A program made the position numbers and the translations under genes. This document shows positions 26,179 to 33,939 of a DNA stretch of 50,939 nucleotides, one piece after another (the first letter of the stretch is position 1; the number at the start of each line of letters is the position of its first letter). The notes beneath the pieces were generated by a model. It saw only the letters and a list, made by a program, of their open reading frames with translations. It was not told the origin of the DNA and ran no database searches. This stretch comes from Carboxydothermus islandicus (lineage in GTDB: Bacteria > Bacillota > Z-2901 > Carboxydothermales > Carboxydothermaceae), in assembly GCF_001950325.1 (NCBI RefSeq), contig NZ_BDJL01000093.1:16635-67573 (forward strand), read 5' to 3'.

Positions 26179-26598
26179 TATATCGTCAAAATAATGCTTT
26201 ATGGCAGTTACGACAATTAAAGCAAAATTATTTAAAACAAAACTATACCCGTAGCTCCATCTTAAATGTCGGTAAGCACCAAACATTTCTGCTAACCATT
26301 CCACTCCGGTAAAAAGCAGGGAAATTAACGGAATATATAGCCAAAGCCAACGTTCCCTTGGTTTAAAACCCCAAAAGATAATGCCAAGTAAAAAACCGTT
26401 AAGTAAATAAAATAAAGGTAAATTATAAAAACTGGGCCTACCGTAAAAAACATACAATTTTAACTTAACCGCTGCGTAGTCCACAATAAACATCAGCAAA
26501 AGGGCAATAAGCCCCGTTAAATAAGAAATTTTTTTCCTTGGCCTTAAAAATACGACAATAATCAATAAATTAAATAAAAAGTACCAGTACCAGAACAT
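26164..26598 (-). CDS. Conserved-type hypothetical membrane protein
   Basis: 144 residues with about five membrane helices, starting MFWYWYFLFNLLIIVVF. Charged loops (RPRKKIS, KPRERWLW) and the late segment GVEWLAEMFGAYRHLRWSY are the only distinctive parts. ATG with GGGAGG upstream. Divergent from the flavoprotein gene across 30 bases. Small five-helix proteins of this type are frequent in spore formers, but I do not recognise a named family and assign no function. Confidence 0.65.
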   Translation of the reverse strand: MFWYWYFLFNLLIIVVFLRPRKKISYLTGLIALLLMFIVDYAAVKLKLYVFYGRPSFYNLPLFYLLNGFLLGIIFWGFKPRERWLWLYIPLISLLFTGVEWLAEMFGAYRHLRWSYGYSFVLNNFALIVVTAIKHYFDDILFSK

Positions 26599-26628
26599 CC
26601 TTACCTCCCGGTAAGCGAGGGATTATTT

Positions 26629-27696
26629 ATGAAAGTTGCGATAATTGGTGCCGGTTTAGCCGGACTTGCAACGGCTTTTCAATTAGACAAGTATAAAATA
26701 CCCTACACAGTTTTTGACCGTCGCTATCAGCCGGGGGATCCTACCCCCCACGTTGCGGTTAGCTTAAAAGTTATAAACCGCCCTGTTAAAGATATTGTAA
26801 GCTATTTTTTCAAAAAATATGATTTACCCCTTGTTCCTCATCGAAAAATTACAAAAATATTGATGAATTCTCCAGGAAACTTTGCAACGGTTCGCGGCAG
26901 TAATCTTGGTTATTTTTGGCTGAGAGGCCATTTACATAACTCTTTAGAAAACCAGTTATTGAGTTTAATTAAGGGAGAAGTAAAATTTAAATCACCACAA
27001 AATCCCGAAGACTTAAAACATGTTTTTTCTCACGTAATCGTTGCTACCGGTACTCCGATTATTGCTAATTCCTATGGTATATTTCATAAATTGTTTGACG
27101 GATGGGTCATAGGCTCGAATATTTCCGGAAATTTTGATCCCGAAGAATTGGTAATGTGGCTTGATACCGACTACGCCAAAAACGGCTATGCTTATTTGAC
27201 CCCCTTTGATACAAAAAATGCTTCTTTATGCCTCGCCATAAACGACATAACGGAAAATCAGCTCAGCCATTACTGGCAGGTTTTTTGGCAAAAAGAAAAT
27301 TTACCATATAAAATTCTCGAAACTTTTACGGTAAACCACATCGTGGGTTATCTTACGACAAATCAGCTTAATAATATTTATTTTACCGGAGGGGCTGGAG
27401 GACTAATCGAACCTTTCTTGGGTTTTGGTATCTTTTATTCAATTATTTCGGGTATTTTAGCTGCAAAAGCCATCAAAGAAAATTTATCCTATGATACATT
27501 ATTAAATCCCATAAAGCAAGCGGTTCGGCAGTTCGATATTCTTCGCATTGGTCTAAATAAATTAAACAACAATTCCTTTGACTTTTTAACAGGATTACTT
27601 TCTTTTGGACCTTTAAATTTTTTTCTTTATCACCTGCCCTTTGATTCCGTAAAATTGCTAAGTTATCTTTTAGCTAAAGGAGGTTTAAAACGTTGA
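26629..27696 (+). CDS. FAD-dependent oxidoreductase, geranylgeranyl-reductase-like (first of a pair)
   Basis: 355 residues. The N-terminal FAD fold has VAIIGAGLAGLATAF and an acidic end of beta-2 in VFDRR. A late motif YFTGGAGGLIEPFLGFGI (about residues 250-267) corresponds to the GDAAG-PF-GxGI segment of the geranylgeranyl reductase/halogenase group. The VIVATGTP segment fits a nucleotide-binding domain. It overlaps the next flavoprotein gene by 4 bases. No lipid or quinone biosynthesis gene lies nearby, so the substrate is unknown. Confidence 0.75.
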   Translation: MKVAIIGAGLAGLATAFQLDKYKIPYTVFDRRYQPGDPTPHVAVSLKVINRPVKDIVSYFFKKYDLPLVPHRKITKILMNSPGNFATVRGSNLGYFWLRGHLHNSLENQLLSLIKGEVKFKSPQNPEDLKHVFSHVIVATGTPIIANSYGIFHKLFDGWVIGSNISGNFDPEELVMWLDTDYAKNGYAYLTPFDTKNASLCLAINDITENQLSHYWQVFWQKENLPYKILETFTVNHIVGYLTTNQLNNIYFTGGAGGLIEPFLGFGIFYSIISGILAAKAIKENLSYDTLLNPIKQAVRQFDILRIGLNKLNNNSFDFLTGLLSFGPLNFFLYHLPFDSVKLLSYLLAKGGLKR

Positions 27697-28472
27697 AGGT
27701 AGCTATCGTTGGTGGAGGATTTGCGGGACTTTTAACAGCCTGCCTATTGGAAAAAAAGAAAATAGATTATCTTCTTTTTGAAGAAAAGCGCATTTGGGGA
27801 AAAAGCTTTTCCTATCCCGCCCTTATTTTAAAAAGGGATTATCAAAAATTACCCAAACACATAAAAAAACTTTTACCAAAACCAAGTAGTTTTGCTTCTA
27901 ACGCCCAGGTCTTCTGGCACGGAAATATCGGACAAGGGCTTGAAAATAAGCTTATTTCTTATCTTCCCGGGAAAAAAGTAAAGCTTTTTTCTTCCGTCGA
28001 TATTTATTCTTTAAAAAATAAATTTGATTTTATAATTAACGCCACCGGAAATCCGTTAAACACCCGCAAAGTAGGTCTTTGGCAGGATTGGGGAACTATG
28101 CATTTTCGAGCCGGTTATTACACCACATTAATGAATCCCCCAGAAAAATTCTTTAAAAAAATTCCCGGAAACCATCCAGGATTTGTCTTAAATATGCCGA
28201 TAGATCGGCAAAGTGGCGTTTTAATGATGGGAATTCAAGGTATAACATTCCGCACCCTGCCTTTTTACTGGGATTTTGTACTTGTCAAAGATAGTTTTAA
28301 CGTACACTTTGTGGAAATTAATGATTGGATGCAGAATTTTGGCTTGGCAAAGCCTTTTAACTTCCAAAATATTTTTTTTGTAGGCTTATCGGGAATATCA
28401 TCCTCTCAGTGGTATCGTAACGATTATTTGGCAATACTATCGGTTTTAAAAGCATTAGATTTTTTGTTGTAG
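27693..28472 (+). CDS. FAD-binding oxidoreductase-like protein (second of a pair)
   Basis: 259 residues, shorter than its neighbour. Dinucleotide motif VAIVGGGFAGLLTACLLE with acidic FEEKR, an INATGNP segment and a C-terminal NIFFVGLSGISSSQWYRND in place of the usual Gly-Asp FAD motif. The loss of that Asp and of about 100 residues suggests a degenerate or non-catalytic partner of the preceding protein. The 4-base overlap (ATGA-type) argues for a complex made in fixed ratio. Its end overlaps the convergent germination gene by 18 bases. Confidence 0.7.
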   Translation: MKVAIVGGGFAGLLTACLLEKKKIDYLLFEEKRIWGKSFSYPALILKRDYQKLPKHIKKLLPKPSSFASNAQVFWHGNIGQGLENKLISYLPGKKVKLFSSVDIYSLKNKFDFIINATGNPLNTRKVGLWQDWGTMHFRAGYYTTLMNPPEKFFKKIPGNHPGFVLNMPIDRQSGVLMMGIQGITFRTLPFYWDFVLVKDSFNVHFVEINDWMQNFGLAKPFNFQNIFFVGLSGISSSQWYRNDYLAILSVLKALDFLL

Positions 28473-29534
28473 TTTTTTACTTTTTGTTAGAAACAAATAG
28501 AAAACAAAAAGAAGCGGAATTATTACAGAAAAAATTAAAGTAAAATACGTTAATTCTCCCAAGTAGCTAAAATATTGTCCCATATTCTCAAAACCGTAAA
28601 TCGCAGAAATTAAGGACAAAGCGCTTAAAGGAATAATATGAAGTTTTACTTTTTTAACATTAATTACGGCTTTAAACAGTTCGGTTAATCCCAGATATAA
28701 AAAGGTTAGCTTTAAAACCCCACCAATTGACCACACCCCTAACATGACGCTATCCAAATGCTTCAAAAAATCAGCTATATTGACTATCCTAACCATTTCT
28801 AAAGCTACCAGTTCCATTTTAGCCGCACTTTTAGCTCCAAACACCGCTATCCCCAATACTCCTCCAAAAAGGGCAATACAAATTAAAAAATAACCCAACA
28901 CCAGCAAACGAAACAATTTTTCCGGCTTATTATAAAAATTTATTGCAAAAAACCACAATAATAGCGTATCACCAAAAAAATTAATTATTTCAATACTACC
29001 TTTAATAACGGGAAATATTCCCTTATGTAAAAGCGGTTTAAAATTTCCAAAATCCGCTTTTGTTAAAGCATAACCCGCAACAAGAATTAGGGCAAATATC
29101 CCAACAGGGGTTAAAATTTCAGTGGTCCTGGCCATTGTTTCGGTACCAGATACGACGCCGTAGAAAACAACCAGTTGCATTAAAATTCCAGTTACTATAA
29201 GTGGGGTCTCGGGTAAAAATACCTTAACTAATTCCAAAAATTCTCTATAAACGGTAATAATTAAAATAAAATAAAGATAAAAATAAGCAAAAAGGATTGC
29301 TTTACCAGGAGTTCCTCTTTTTTTTAAGTAACTTGTTAAATTATCAGGGTAAATTTTACATCCGATATAAGCATAAATCCATGCCATCAAAACACTAAAA
29401 ATAAAAGCTAAAATTATAGATAGCCAAGCATCGTGACCAACTTCTTTGGCAATTACGCTTGGAAGAAAAATATCAATTGCTGATAATATCAAGATAAACT
29501 GGATAAAAAGTAACTGGATTCCGGTAATTTTCAT
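28455..29534 (-). CDS. Spore germination permease, GerAB/YndE family
   Basis: About 359 residues with ten predicted membrane helices, of the amino-acid permease-like GerAB family that forms the B subunit of germinant receptors. Recognisable segments are ITGIQLLFIQFILILSAI, VSGTETMARTTEILTPVG and WFFAINFYNKPEKL. The start is ATG 29534 behind GGAGGG; 17 upstream codons are not needed. No GerAA or GerAC gene is adjacent, so it is an orphan and may pair with subunits elsewhere. The ribosome site lies in one arm of an inverted repeat (29544-29575). Confidence 0.88.
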   Translation of the reverse strand: MKITGIQLLFIQFILILSAIDIFLPSVIAKEVGHDAWLSIILAFIFSVLMAWIYAYIGCKIYPDNLTSYLKKRGTPGKAILFAYFYLYFILIITVYREFLELVKVFLPETPLIVTGILMQLVVFYGVVSGTETMARTTEILTPVGIFALILVAGYALTKADFGNFKPLLHKGIFPVIKGSIEIINFFGDTLLLWFFAINFYNKPEKLFRLLVLGYFLICIALFGGVLGIAVFGAKSAAKMELVALEMVRIVNIADFLKHLDSVMLGVWSIGGVLKLTFLYLGLTELFKAVINVKKVKLHIIPLSALSLISAIYGFENMGQYFSYLGELTYFTLIFSVIIPLLFVFYLFLTKSKKLQQKI

Positions 29535-29543
29535 TTTCTCTTC

Positions 29544-29575
29544 CCTCCTGGCATATTTTAACCAAATCCAGGAGG
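29544..29575 (-). promoter_or_regulatory. Stem-loop that would cover the germination permease ribosome site
   Basis: In the minus-strand transcript CCTCCTGG, a 16-base A/T-rich loop and CCAGGAGG form an 8-bp perfect stem. The second arm contains the GGAGG site of the permease ATG at 29534, so folding would hide it. The pairing is seen; a regulatory role is inferred. Confidence 0.5.
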
Positions 29576-29620
29576 ATTTTTGCATACAGGTGTCGAAATT
29601 TGGAATTCGAGGTGATTTAA

Positions 29621-30244
29621 ATGCCCGAACCGGTCCAAATTAAAGGAACTCCCAAAGGTTTATTAGTAATGTTAAACAGCCAGGATTTTGCTCTTCTAAA
29701 GGCATCATTAATAGAAAAAATGGAAAAAGCCAAAGGTTTTTTTAAAGGTGCAAAATATACAATTATGTACAGTGACGATATTAGTTTAACCAATGCCGAA
29801 AAAGAAGAATTAGAAGCCATCTGCAGCCGTTATGGTTTAATCGCCGAATCTTTTTCCCTACCTATGTCTAAAACCGGTGAACTTCTAAAAAATATCGCAG
29901 CTACTTTAGAAACAGTAGAAGGAGAAGAATGTGAAATCGTACTTAAAAATTTTCGTAGCGGCCAAACTTATTTTAGTAATAAGTCTCTTCTAATTTTTGG
30001 CGACGTTAATCCAGGTGCCGAGATTATTTCGCAAGGCAATATCATTGTCTGGGGAAGCCTTCGGGGAATTGCCCATGCCGGTTATCCCAATAATGAAAAA
30101 GCCCAGGTTATCGCAATAAACCTGGTACCAGCACAAATCCGCATAGGAAAATTTGTTACCCGAGCTCAAGAAAAGCCCGGTAATCGGCCCTATCCCGAAA
30201 AAGCCAAAGTTGAGGATGGCCAGGTAATTATTGAAAAATACTAA
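29621..30244 (+). CDS. minC: Septum site-determining protein MinC
   Basis: 207-residue inhibitor of FtsZ polymerisation. The N-terminal alpha/beta domain (1-95) is followed by the C-terminal beta-helix (about 103-180) with the MinD-binding signature FRSGQTY and LLIFGDVNPGAEI, IIVWGSLRGIAHAG. ATG with GAGGTGA 6 bases upstream. MinD and MinE or DivIVA genes are not adjacent, whereas minC and minD are usually together. Its 3' end overlaps the convergent NUDIX gene by 4 bases. Confidence 0.93.
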   Translation: MPEPVQIKGTPKGLLVMLNSQDFALLKASLIEKMEKAKGFFKGAKYTIMYSDDISLTNAEKEELEAICSRYGLIAESFSLPMSKTGELLKNIAATLETVEGEECEIVLKNFRSGQTYFSNKSLLIFGDVNPGAEIISQGNIIVWGSLRGIAHAGYPNNEKAQVIAINLVPAQIRIGKFVTRAQEKPGNRPYPEKAKVEDGQVIIEKY

Positions 30245-30765
30245 GAATCATGGAAATTTAAAAACCAAAAAAGCCCAATTAAGGTTTTAGCATCTTTTAT
30301 TTGGTTACTGTATAAAAGCTCCTTTATTTTATCAACTTCTATAAAAATAGTTTTAACTATTTCATCCTCGTCCGGACGAGGATTTGTTTTTTGTAATTCT
30401 TCAGCCAAATAAAGATACATTACCTCGTTAGAAAATCCCGGTGTAGTATAAAAGGTGGTTAAGTGCTGCAGTTTTTTTGCTATAAATCCCGTTTCCTCAA
30501 TTAATTCTCGATAGGCCGTTACTTCTGGAGCTTCATTTTTATTTAATTTTCCGGCCGGAAGTTCTAAAAGCCGTTCTTTAACCGGATAGCGATACTGTTC
30601 CACAAAAACTATTTTGTTTTCAAAAATAGGTATAATTGTTACAGCACCCGGATGCAATACAACTTCCCGGGTTGATATTTTTCCATTTTCCAAAAGAACT
30701 TCATCTTTAACCAAGGTTAAAATGTTACCTTGAAAAAGACAGTCGGATTTTAAAGTTTTTTCCAT
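30241..30765 (-). CDS. nudF: NUDIX hydrolase, ADP-ribose pyrophosphatase type
   Basis: 174 residues with a full Nudix box: G then five residues, E, seven residues, and RELIEETGF (about residues 73-95). The ADP-ribose pyrophosphatase subfamily is suggested by the upstream VEQYRYPVKERLLELPAG segment. It hydrolyses ADP-ribose to AMP and ribose 5-phosphate in well-studied relatives. It follows the hypothetical gene at 30777 by 11 bases and was probably co-transcribed with it. Confidence 0.9.
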   Translation of the reverse strand: MEKTLKSDCLFQGNILTLVKDEVLLENGKISTREVVLHPGAVTIIPIFENKIVFVEQYRYPVKERLLELPAGKLNKNEAPEVTAYRELIEETGFIAKKLQHLTTFYTTPGFSNEVMYLYLAEELQKTNPRPDEDEIVKTIFIEVDKIKELLYSNQIKDAKTLIGLFWFLNFHDS

Positions 30766-30776
30766 AATTTACCACC

Positions 30777-31361
30777 TCATTTTATTAATTTAAGAACCGC
30801 AAGGGAAGCTAACTGCACTAAATCCTCTATTTCCAGGTAAAGACGAGCCCGAGCGTCAAATAAAATGTTAGCATTGGCCGGAAATTCTTCATCTTCCGAC
30901 CAAAAAACAAAAAATAAATCAATCTTGGGAAAGATTTTTAATTGAAAGGAAATATCCCCTTTGTGATAAAACTTTGCCCCAAGCTTTTTAGCCTTTTCCG
31001 CTAATAGATTTGGCGCTCTGCCAAAGGTCCTTACAAGCAAATTTACAGTCCTTTTCCGAAAGGGCTCTAAATACAATAAACCATCTTTTAATTCTGCAAA
31101 TCCAACCCAGGTACCTAAAGGTGGTAGGTCTATGGATTTGGTTAAATAATGGAGCACTAAAATTTTTTCTTGAATTGAAATTTCCGGAATAAATTCAGCT
31201 TCAGGCCAAGTAATAGTAACCTTTTCATTAAAATACGGCAAAAAAATTTTTTTATCTTGTAATTCAGCTCCGGCATTTTTCACAAGAAGTTCCGGATTGC
31301 TTGCAGCAAATTTTTCCCTTGCAATTTCAAAAGTAAGATCCAGGCGATAAGGTACTCCCAT
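30777..31361 (-). CDS. DUF3786-type protein
   Basis: 194-residue soluble protein starting MGVPYRLDLTFEIAREKF. It resembles the DUF3786 family (IFLPYFNEKVTITWPE; VLHYLTKSIDLPPLGTWVGF; PIDLFFVFWSEDEEFPAN-like middle part), often found with corrinoid or iron-sulfur enzymes in anaerobes. No cysteines are present, so it does not bind a cluster itself. Assigned from memory of the family pattern. Co-directional with the NUDIX gene. Confidence 0.65.
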   Translation of the reverse strand: MGVPYRLDLTFEIAREKFAASNPELLVKNAGAELQDKKIFLPYFNEKVTITWPEAEFIPEISIQEKILVLHYLTKSIDLPPLGTWVGFAELKDGLLYLEPFRKRTVNLLVRTFGRAPNLLAEKAKKLGAKFYHKGDISFQLKIFPKIDLFFVFWSEDEEFPANANILFDARARLYLEIEDLVQLASLAVLKLIK

Positions 31362-31397
31362 TTTTACCCACTCCCGTTTTTTCTTATATTATAACAT

Positions 31398-31425
31398 AAA
31401 AAAAATAACCACCTTTTGGTGGTTA
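31398..31425 (-). terminator. Intrinsic terminator of the small gene at 31423
   Basis: Minus strand: TAACCACC, loop AAAA, GGTGGTTA (8-bp stem), then eight Ts. It includes the stop codon of the 61-residue gene. Confidence 0.85.
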
Positions 31426-31608
31426 AATAGCTTTTGCTTTTTTGGGCATTCCTGGTTTTTTTCGTTTTTGTGAAATATAACTCAATCCCATTTCTTCTTC
31501 AATATCCATTATTCTCACAAGTAAATTTAATCTTTCTTCCTTTTCAGCAACAGCCCACCGATCCAAAAGACGAGTTCTTAAACTTCTCAATTTATCGATT
31601 TTGCGCAT
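31423..31608 (-). CDS. Small basic helical protein of unknown function
   Basis: 61 residues, about one third Lys/Arg, helical with heptad-like Leu (RKIDKLRSLRTRLLDRWAVA) and a lysine-rich tail (QKRKKPGMPKKAKAI). AGGAGGG lies 9 bases before the ATG, and an intrinsic terminator follows the stop, so it is expressed as its own unit. Size and charge suggest nucleic-acid or membrane-surface binding. No family recognised. A CRP-like palindrome lies directly upstream of its ribosome site. Confidence 0.7.
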   Translation of the reverse strand: MRKIDKLRSLRTRLLDRWAVAEKEERLNLLVRIMDIEEEMGLSYISQKRKKPGMPKKAKAI

Positions 31609-31631
31609 ATTTTTCTTCCCTCCTATGAAAG

Positions 31632-31647
31632 TGTGAAAGTTCTCACA
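31632..31647. promoter_or_regulatory. CRP-type palindromic operator
   Basis: TGTGA-N6-TCACA with TTT after it: a perfect match to the core of CRP-family sites and nearly perfect in the flanks (AAG before, TTT after). It lies 24 bases upstream of the start at 31608 (minus strand) and 176 bases upstream of the gene at 31823 (plus strand). CooA-type sites use TGTC-like arms and do not match. The regulator is not encoded in this window. Confidence 0.55.
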
Positions 31648-31822
31648 TTTACTTTTCTATATTAAACATTTTAGTTAAAATTCCTGCCGGAATGGTTAAA
31701 TTTTTTTAAAAATTTTATTATTTTATATTAAAATTTTTTAAGAAGGATTTTGTCTTAATACGCCGTATATATGTAATTTATGGGGTATTCTCTAAAATAC
31801 AACTGCAGGAAGGAATGGTTTT

Positions 31823-32791
31823 ATGACTGTACCAGTTATTGGAATTGCGCGAACCTTAAACTATTATGCTTACTATCCTTTTTGGCAGGGTTTTTTTGAT
31901 AGCTTAAATTTAAAAACCATTGTTTCCTCACCGACTACAAAAGAAATTTTAGACCAAGGAGTTAAAGACGCCCTGGCCGAGGCTTGCCTGCCAATTAAGC
32001 TTTTTTTTGGACATATAGCAACTTTAAAATCAAAAGTGGATTATCTCTTTATTCCGAGAATAGTTAATTTAAACAGGAAAACTGTTTACTGTCCAAAATT
32101 TCTTGGACTTCCGGATATGATTAAATATTCTTATGAGAATCTTCCTCCAGTTATTGATCTCCGGGTGGATAACCGTAGTTTAAAAGATAGTTTACTAATC
32201 GCATCCTTAAAATTGGCTTCATTTTTTGGATTTTCAAAGTTACGGGGTTTTAAAGCGTATCGGGAAGGAATCAGACAGCAAAATTTTTACGAAAATTTAC
32301 TGCAAAAAGGCTATCTTCCAGTAAATGAAGTTAATGTTAATTCACCAAAATTATTTTCGGTAAAATCATCGTTTAAAATCGCTTTACTGGGATACCCCTA
32401 TCTCGTCTACGACAATTATGTAAATCTTAAAATTTTAGAGTTTCTAAACAAAAACAACGTTCAGGTTTTGACTGCCGAACAGGTACCCTGGCCGATTAGA
32501 AATAAATATGCTCCTTTTACCAATAAAAAGCGCCTTTTCTGGACTTTTAGCGATAGAGTATTAAGTAGCTTCCAGTATTTTTTAAAAAACGTTCCCGATT
32601 TAAAAGGAATTATTCATTTAACAGCCTTCGGTTGCGGTCCCGATTTTATCGTCGACCGTATTATGGAAATAGACGCTGGAGAGCAGCAAATTCCCTATTT
32701 AACTTTAACCATAGATGAGCATACTGGAGAAGCAGGACTCGTAACCCGAGTGGAAGCTTTCTTGGACATGATAAAGCGTAAATCCCGGTAA
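31823..32791 (+). CDS. Acyl-CoA dehydratase activase-related protein (DUF2229-like), first of three
   Basis: 322 residues. Related to the HgdB-type fold of 2-hydroxyacyl-CoA dehydratases: ACLPIK (about residue 54), VYCPKF (about 90), FGCGPDFIVD (about 270) and LTIDEHTGEAGLVTRVEAF. The three cysteines are spaced like the [4Fe-4S] ligands of that family. In other bacteria this region is often part of one very large activase protein. Here it is a free subunit, starting 7 bases after an AGGAAGGA site. It lies 11 bases before its HgdB-like partner. Confidence 0.8.
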   Translation: MTVPVIGIARTLNYYAYYPFWQGFFDSLNLKTIVSSPTTKEILDQGVKDALAEACLPIKLFFGHIATLKSKVDYLFIPRIVNLNRKTVYCPKFLGLPDMIKYSYENLPPVIDLRVDNRSLKDSLLIASLKLASFFGFSKLRGFKAYREGIRQQNFYENLLQKGYLPVNEVNVNSPKLFSVKSSFKIALLGYPYLVYDNYVNLKILEFLNKNNVQVLTAEQVPWPIRNKYAPFTNKKRLFWTFSDRVLSSFQYFLKNVPDLKGIIHLTAFGCGPDFIVDRIMEIDAGEQQIPYLTLTIDEHTGEAGLVTRVEAFLDMIKRKSR

Positions 32792-32802
32792 GAGGTGATG
32801 GA

Positions 32803-33939
32803 ATGAAAACTCTAAGAATTACTTTTCCTTACATGGGAAACTACGTCCACGCTTTTCGCGGGTTGTTAGAAGATTTGGGTTATGAAGTAGTGATGCCAGT
32901 AAAACCATCCAAGCGAACCTTGGATTTAGGAGTTAAATACGCACCGGAATTTTCCTGCCTACCTTACAAAATTGTCCTTGGCACTTACTTGGAAACACTA
33001 CCAAAAGGCGTTGACCGCATTGTTACCAGCGGTGGTGTTGGGCCCTGTCGAGCCGGTTTGTATGCCAGCCTCCACGAAAAGATTTTAAAAAAAATGGGTT
33101 ACAACGTTGAATTTATTGTCCTTGAGCCACCACTTGTAGATTTAAAAGGTTTTTACAAGACGGTTCAGGAGTTAAATTACAAGAACTACTCTTTATGGTA
33201 CATATATAAAGCAATTAAACGAAATTGGCGTAAAATTAAGGCACTGGATACCATTGAACAAAAAGCTTTATTTTTAAGACCCCGGGAACTTACAAAAGGC
33301 AGTGTTTCAGCAAAATACAAAGAAGTCCTGCAGTATGTCATAAATGCCTTTTCCGAAAAGGAAATAGCTGAAGCGGAACAAGAAGCTTTAAAACAGTTGG
33401 ACAAAATTCCGGTGAATCTGGAAAAATTAGTGGTTAAAGTTGGAATGGTTGGCGAAATTTACGTTTTGCTTGAGCCAAGCAGTAACTTTGAAATTGAAGA
33501 AACCATCGGCCACTTAGGGGCGGAAGTTAAACGTTCTATGTTCTTAACCGGGTGGACCCGGGATAATACCTTACCCGGAAAAAGTGAAGAATTAGTCAGT
33601 GTTAAAGCCGCTGCACAACCTTATCTTCCCGAATTAATCGGTGGCCACGGTCAGGATTCGATTGGAAACGCCATTCTTTATATAAAACAAGGCTTTGATG
33701 GCTTAATTCAACTTGCTCCTTTCACCTGCATTCCTGAAATCGTGGCCCGAACTATCTTAACCAAAATCAGTCAAGAACATAATTTCCCGATTTTAACCTT
33801 TTTCCTGGACGAGCAAACGGGCAAAGCCGGCATGGAAACTCGTTTAGAAGCATTTATTGACCTTTTAAAACGAAAAAAACTACAAAAGCTAGAAAGAGCT
33901 AAAGGAGGCAATATAGATGGAGCTTTATCTTGGAATTGA
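32803..33939 (+). CDS. HgdB-like iron-sulfur protein (2-hydroxyacyl-CoA dehydratase/double-cubane cluster relative)
   Basis: 378 residues. Cysteines in FSCLPYK (about 51), GPCRAGLYASLHE (about 84) and APFTCIPEIVA (about 312) match the three ligands of HgdB-type subunits, and the end has FFLDEQTGKAGMETRLEAF, parallel to the preceding protein. Such proteins receive electrons one at a time from an ATP-driven activase. Known members include dehydratases, benzoyl-CoA reductase subunits and a double-cubane protein described from Carboxydothermus. GAGGTGA lies before its ATG. The substrate is not known. Confidence 0.8.
   Translation: MKTLRITFPYMGNYVHAFRGLLEDLGYEVVMPVKPSKRTLDLGVKYAPEFSCLPYKIVLGTYLETLPKGVDRIVTSGGVGPCRAGLYASLHEKILKKMGYNVEFIVLEPPLVDLKGFYKTVQELNYKNYSLWYIYKAIKRNWRKIKALDTIEQKALFLRPRELTKGSVSAKYKEVLQYVINAFSEKEIAEAEQEALKQLDKIPVNLEKLVVKVGMVGEIYVLLEPSSNFEIEETIGHLGAEVKRSMFLTGWTRDNTLPGKSEELVSVKAAAQPYLPELIGGHGQDSIGNAILYIKQGFDGLIQLAPFTCIPEIVARTILTKISQEHNFPILTFFLDEQTGKAGMETRLEAFIDLLKRKKLQKLERAKGGNIDGALSWN

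Noticed and set aside
28480-28510. Terminator between the second flavoprotein and the germination permease
   Set aside because: CTTTTTGTT and AACAAAAAG can pair, but the stem is nearly all A/T, lies inside the permease coding sequence and has no T run after it.
31632-31647. CooA (CO sensor) binding site
   Set aside because: The arms are TGTGA/TCACA rather than the TGTC-type arms known for CooA, so a CRP-like regulator is the better fit.
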